Positions 61,251-64,000 of a stretch of DNA of 64,000 bases are shown here, one piece after another. The notes beneath the pieces are model-generated. The model ran no database searches and was not told the origin of the DNA. It saw only the letters and a list, made by a program, of their open reading frames with translations. Position 1 is the stretch's first letter; the number at the start of each line of letters is the position of its first letter. The position numbers and the translations under genes were made by a program. This stretch comes from CAYXZQ01 sp963717515 (GTDB taxonomy: Archaea > Nanobdellota > Nanobdellia > Woesearchaeales > DSVV01). Location: contig OY970338.1 of assembly GCA_963717515.1 (NCBI GenBank), positions 1,774,931 to 1,838,930 of the forward strand, in the 5' to 3' direction.

Positions 61251-61625
61251 ATGTCCCACTCGCCCGAGCGCAATGCAATAAAGAAGCTCTTCGCCCTGTC
61301 TGGCAACGAGTGCGCGTTTCCGAAATGTAACAATAAGATCGTCGATCTGGAGTACGGGACAGTCGTAGGTGAAATCGCGCACATAAAGGGCAGGCACAAG
61401 CTTGCTGCAAGGTATGATCCATCCCAGACCGAATCCGAAAGAAACGCATTCGGAAACCTCATCCTCCTCTGCCCTGAGCATCACAAGATAATAGACTCAA
61501 ACCCAGAGAAATTCACAGTAGAACGATTGACAAAGATGAAGCATGACCATGAGCCTCTGATAAGAGAATACATAGAGCTTACAGAGGAGATGGTTGATGA
61601 GCTTTTGAAAATGATGGTGGGTTGA
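61251..61625 (+). CDS. Small HNH endonuclease-like protein
   Basis: Protein of 124 residues. HNH/zinc motif: CAFPKCNNKIVDLEYGTVVG, EIAHIKG, then RYDPSQTESERNAFGNLILL and CPEHHKIIDSN. The His in AHIKG and the Asn/His pair match HNH nucleases, usually DNases of restriction or mobile elements. TATA (ctttttatatcc, about 61219-61230) is 24 bases before the ATG. GC content is that of the core genome, unlike its AT-rich neighbours. Confidence 0.8.
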   Translation: MSHSPERNAIKKLFALSGNECAFPKCNNKIVDLEYGTVVGEIAHIKGRHKLAARYDPSQTESERNAFGNLILLCPEHHKIIDSNPEKFTVERLTKMKHDHEPLIREYIELTEEMVDELLKMMVG

Positions 61626-61737
61626 TTTCTCCTCCACTGCATGACTCAGACTTTCAGGATTAAACTGAAATATGCCCACTTTTTGAATAATTTTAAATAT
61701 ACATCTCTCATAACTTTTTCATATTGGGGTGTTTGGT

Positions 61738-62340
61738 ATGAGTAGACGTAAGAGTAGATACAGGAAACCAATTCATATAGTAACAGAGGATAGGAAAGAT
61801 TTCATAAGAAGGGAAAGGGAAACAAGCCTAATTTCATTTATATTAAGGTGGTTAATACCATTTACTATGATATTATTAGGTATTAGTTTCTGGAATATTG
61901 GCAAAGTATTTGGAGATCCTACTTTATCTGGATATCCTCAATCATTTATTCTGATAGGTATAATATGGATAGGGTTATCAGTATATTTCAAATTATATAA
62001 GAAAAATAAATGGCCTTTTAATAGGTCTTTTCAAAGAAGAAAAAATGAAAGAGGTTATCGAAGGAACAATTCAAAGAAAATATTATACTTAATTATTTTT
62101 GTGCTAGTTGCAATAATAATTTTCATACTGTTTAAACCATTTGATAATTTAGATATAAATAAATTAAAAAATTTAATCAGTAGTCCACATGATTCTGAAA
62201 GAATGTGTTTCTCATTATGTCAACTTGAATGTGAACAAAAGAATCAAAATCTCAATTCTTCTTCACTAATAACCGAAGGATTATGTAGGTGTTTATGTAA
62301 TAACGGAGAAGAATTTTTACAAGGATATACAACTAATTAG
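61738..62340 (+). CDS. Membrane protein with Cys-rich extracellular tail
   Basis: Protein of 200 residues, AT-rich. Very basic N-terminus (MSRRKSRYRKP), three membrane helices and a C-terminal segment with six Cys (MCFSLCQLECEQ, CRCLCNNGEE) that could form disulphides. GGGGTG lies about eight bases upstream of the ATG. No family recognised. It neighbours a DUF4190-like protein with a similar ribosome-binding site. Confidence 0.55.
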   Translation: MSRRKSRYRKPIHIVTEDRKDFIRRERETSLISFILRWLIPFTMILLGISFWNIGKVFGDPTLSGYPQSFILIGIIWIGLSVYFKLYKKNKWPFNRSFQRRKNERGYRRNNSKKILYLIIFVLVAIIIFILFKPFDNLDINKLKNLISSPHDSERMCFSLCQLECEQKNQNLNSSSLITEGLCRCLCNNGEEFLQGYTTN

Positions 62341-62421
62341 ATAATTACTGAAATAATGCCCTCTTTTTGACAAATTTTAAATAATTATCGTGTATCACTA
62401 TTCACTGTTGGGGTGTTGATA

Positions 62422-63899
62422 ATGGGAGAAACTTCAGGTTATGCAATTGCATCTTTAATATTGGGTATAATATCATTGATCATAGGTTGGATCCCAATTT
62501 TTGGATGGATATTTATTATCTTAGCATTAATATTTGGCTTCACAGCTCTAAAAAAGATCAAAAATAACCATAATATAACTGGAAGAGGATTAGCAATTGC
62601 TGGAATAGTGATGGGATTAATCCCTTTAGTTATAACGTTATTAATCACATTATTAGTGGGTTTATCTTTTTTTGGTAACAGGGAACCTACAAAATTCCTT
62701 CCAGATAGATGCGACTTTGGCTCTGAAATTGTATGCAAGGATTCAGCTGTAACTACAAGCGATGTGAGCTTGAGGTTGGTCAATAATATTGGAAGCAATA
62801 TTAATGTCACAAATTTTACAATGATGAATCCTGATGGATTTGCTTGTACAAAAAAGAACACTTCAGAATAAGTTTTGGAGATACATTCATCTGGCAGAGA
62901 GATCAGACAGTTGACCTTTTTGGTACAAATTGTGTAGGAGGGGGTGTTGAAGACTCTATAGGAACGAAGTTCAAGTTTGATGTTACTATAAACTGGTATG
63001 ATGTACAATCGGACGCGAATTATCTACATACCACCAAAGGTGAGGTCTTCAGGACAGTTCACTCAGACAATCCTTCCCAATTAATAGAAAAGAAACCTAA
63101 TACTGACATGTCTGTAATTAGTAAATCATTCGATGATTTTGGTCTTTTGTGTGAATCAGATGCAACAAATCTTCAAAAACAATCTTTATTTGATGAGCAA
63201 TTTAAAAATAAGTATGTTGAATGGACAGGAGAAGTAACATCTATCTCTGAAAGTTTAGGTAAATATGTCCTTCATGTAAAACATTGTCCAAATACATTTA
63301 CATCTGATATTATGATTGATATGAAAGATAATCAAAAGAGTCAACTCCTTCAATATAAAGAAGGTGACACTATAACTTATAGAGCTAAATTAGTAAGGTA
63401 TGGAAATATTTTAGGTATTAGCGCAGACGAAGGAGAGATTGTTAGTACATCTCAAAACATACAAACAACAACAGAGACCATTACTGAAGAAAAATCAACA
63501 TCCACTGAAGATGTTGTTGAGACCTTAGATGGAGGTGATAATGCTCAACCTTCAATATCTCCATCACAAATCGCAACAGATTGGGTTAAAGCCTTAATTA
63601 AAGGTTCAGGGTCAGAGGAAATATTTGATTATTTACCCCAAGAAATCAAGTCAAAATATGATTCTTATGATGCTTGGAATGATGAATTAGCAAATATGAA
63701 ATACGCTTGGAATATTCAAGGAGGATATTTTCAATTTATAGGTGTACAAAACGAAATAATAAATGATAATACAGCAAGTGTTGAAGTGAAGTATAAAGCA
63801 ACGATTGTGGGTTATCAAAAAACAGTTACTCAAGTGTATGAGTTTGAAAAAGTAAATGATAAATGGAAGTTGAAGAAATATTATGAACTTGAAATTTAA
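62422..63899 (+). CDS. DUF4190-type membrane protein with long extracellular region, frameshifted
   Basis: The frame from ATG 62422 encodes the DUF4190 double helix (YAIASLILGIISLIIGWIPI, then GRGLAIAGIVMGLIPLV) and the beginning of a beta domain (CDFGSEIVCKDSAVTTSDVS), stopping at 62871. A second frame (to 63899, 330 residues) continues that domain with SFGDTFIWQRDQTVDLFGTN and HTTKGEVFRTV, then holds an OB-like domain and a lumazine/NTF2-like end (NEIINDNTASVEVKYKATIV). One extra A in the A6 run at 62840-62845 would join them into one 492-residue protein. Sequencing error is plausible. Confidence 0.6.
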
Positions 63900-64000
63900 T
63901 GTAAATAGGAGTAAAAATACTTCATTTCTATATTAAAGCTTTAATCATAAAGTAATAATTAGGTAAACCTTGTAGTGCATATTTGCTGAATTAAGCACTC
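63900..64000. other. Non-coding end of window
   Basis: AT-rich sequence after the last stop, with no start, promoter or repeat that can be supported. Confidence 0.5.

Noticed and set aside
61195..61484. Three overlapping minus-strand frames
   Set aside because: Antisense to the small HNH gene, which has clear motifs and a well-spaced promoter.

Overview
The window comes from an archaeon, probably a DPANN-type lineage such as Woesearchaeota (lineage is inference). It encodes translation factor aIF1A, ribosomal protein S17e, the chromatin protein Alba, a Rad50-type ATPase, a tRNA-Arg with an intron at the classical archaeal 37/38 site, and a CARF-winged-helix regulator. Many genes have an A/T-rich TATA element centred about 25-30 bases before the start codon and no Shine-Dalgarno site, as in leaderless archaeal transcripts. 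Downstream genes of operons carry G-rich Shine-Dalgarno sites or ATGA overlaps. Bacterial-type functions are mixed in (LspA, SppA, RadC, type I restriction).

Layout. 1-2437: copper handling (end of a cupredoxin-like protein, then a CopA ATPase). 2.5-8 kb: a two-helix K+ channel, a very large secreted protein with MopE-type metal-binding and thrombospondin-3-like repeats followed by about 115 uninterrupted collagen Gly-X-Y triplets, and a Cys-rich lipoprotein. 8.1-11.1 kb: housekeeping (MagIII-like glycosylase, zinc-ribbon protein, LspA, aIF1A). 11.2-19.8 kb: cell-surface block (Ig-like protein, SppA, a five-gene operon of membrane-anchored beta proteins, a NosD-like beta-helix protein). 19.8-25.7 kb: Rad50-like ATPase, two adjacent SIS-fold sugar-phosphate isomerases, S17e, Alba, a lone tRNA 5' half and an intron-containing tRNA-Arg.

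25.7-30.5 kb is a small-protein region on the minus strand. It holds DUF883-like, SHOCT and DUF1328-like envelope-stress proteins, two of them broken, and then a run of eight tiny genes (31-77 codons), most with their own ribosome-binding site or translational coupling. 30.5-40.9 kb has an Lrp-type regulator, three TPR proteins or fragments, several proteins of unknown function, an HEPN-MNT pair behind a palindromic operator array, an AbrB-MazF pair (mazF frameshifted) and a double-AAA+ ATPase.

40.9-61.6 kb is a defence island, mostly AT-rich and so probably acquired. It contains a CARF-HTH regulator coupled to an McrBC locus whose AAA+ domain is split over three consecutive genes, a RecB-like helicase-nuclease, an HNH nuclease, a PIN protein, a type I restriction system with two adjacent HsdM genes (one with a degenerate SAM motif), RadC, an uncharacterised two-gene pair (a possible papain-like protein plus a partner), and a small HNH nuclease. 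The end of the window carries two AT-rich membrane proteins, the last apparently interrupted by a single-base frameshift.

The features most worth following are the split McrB with three interchangeable-looking reader modules and the tandem operon of tiny genes. Several genes are broken by single-base shifts. Two of these lie in homopolymers and may be sequencing errors.
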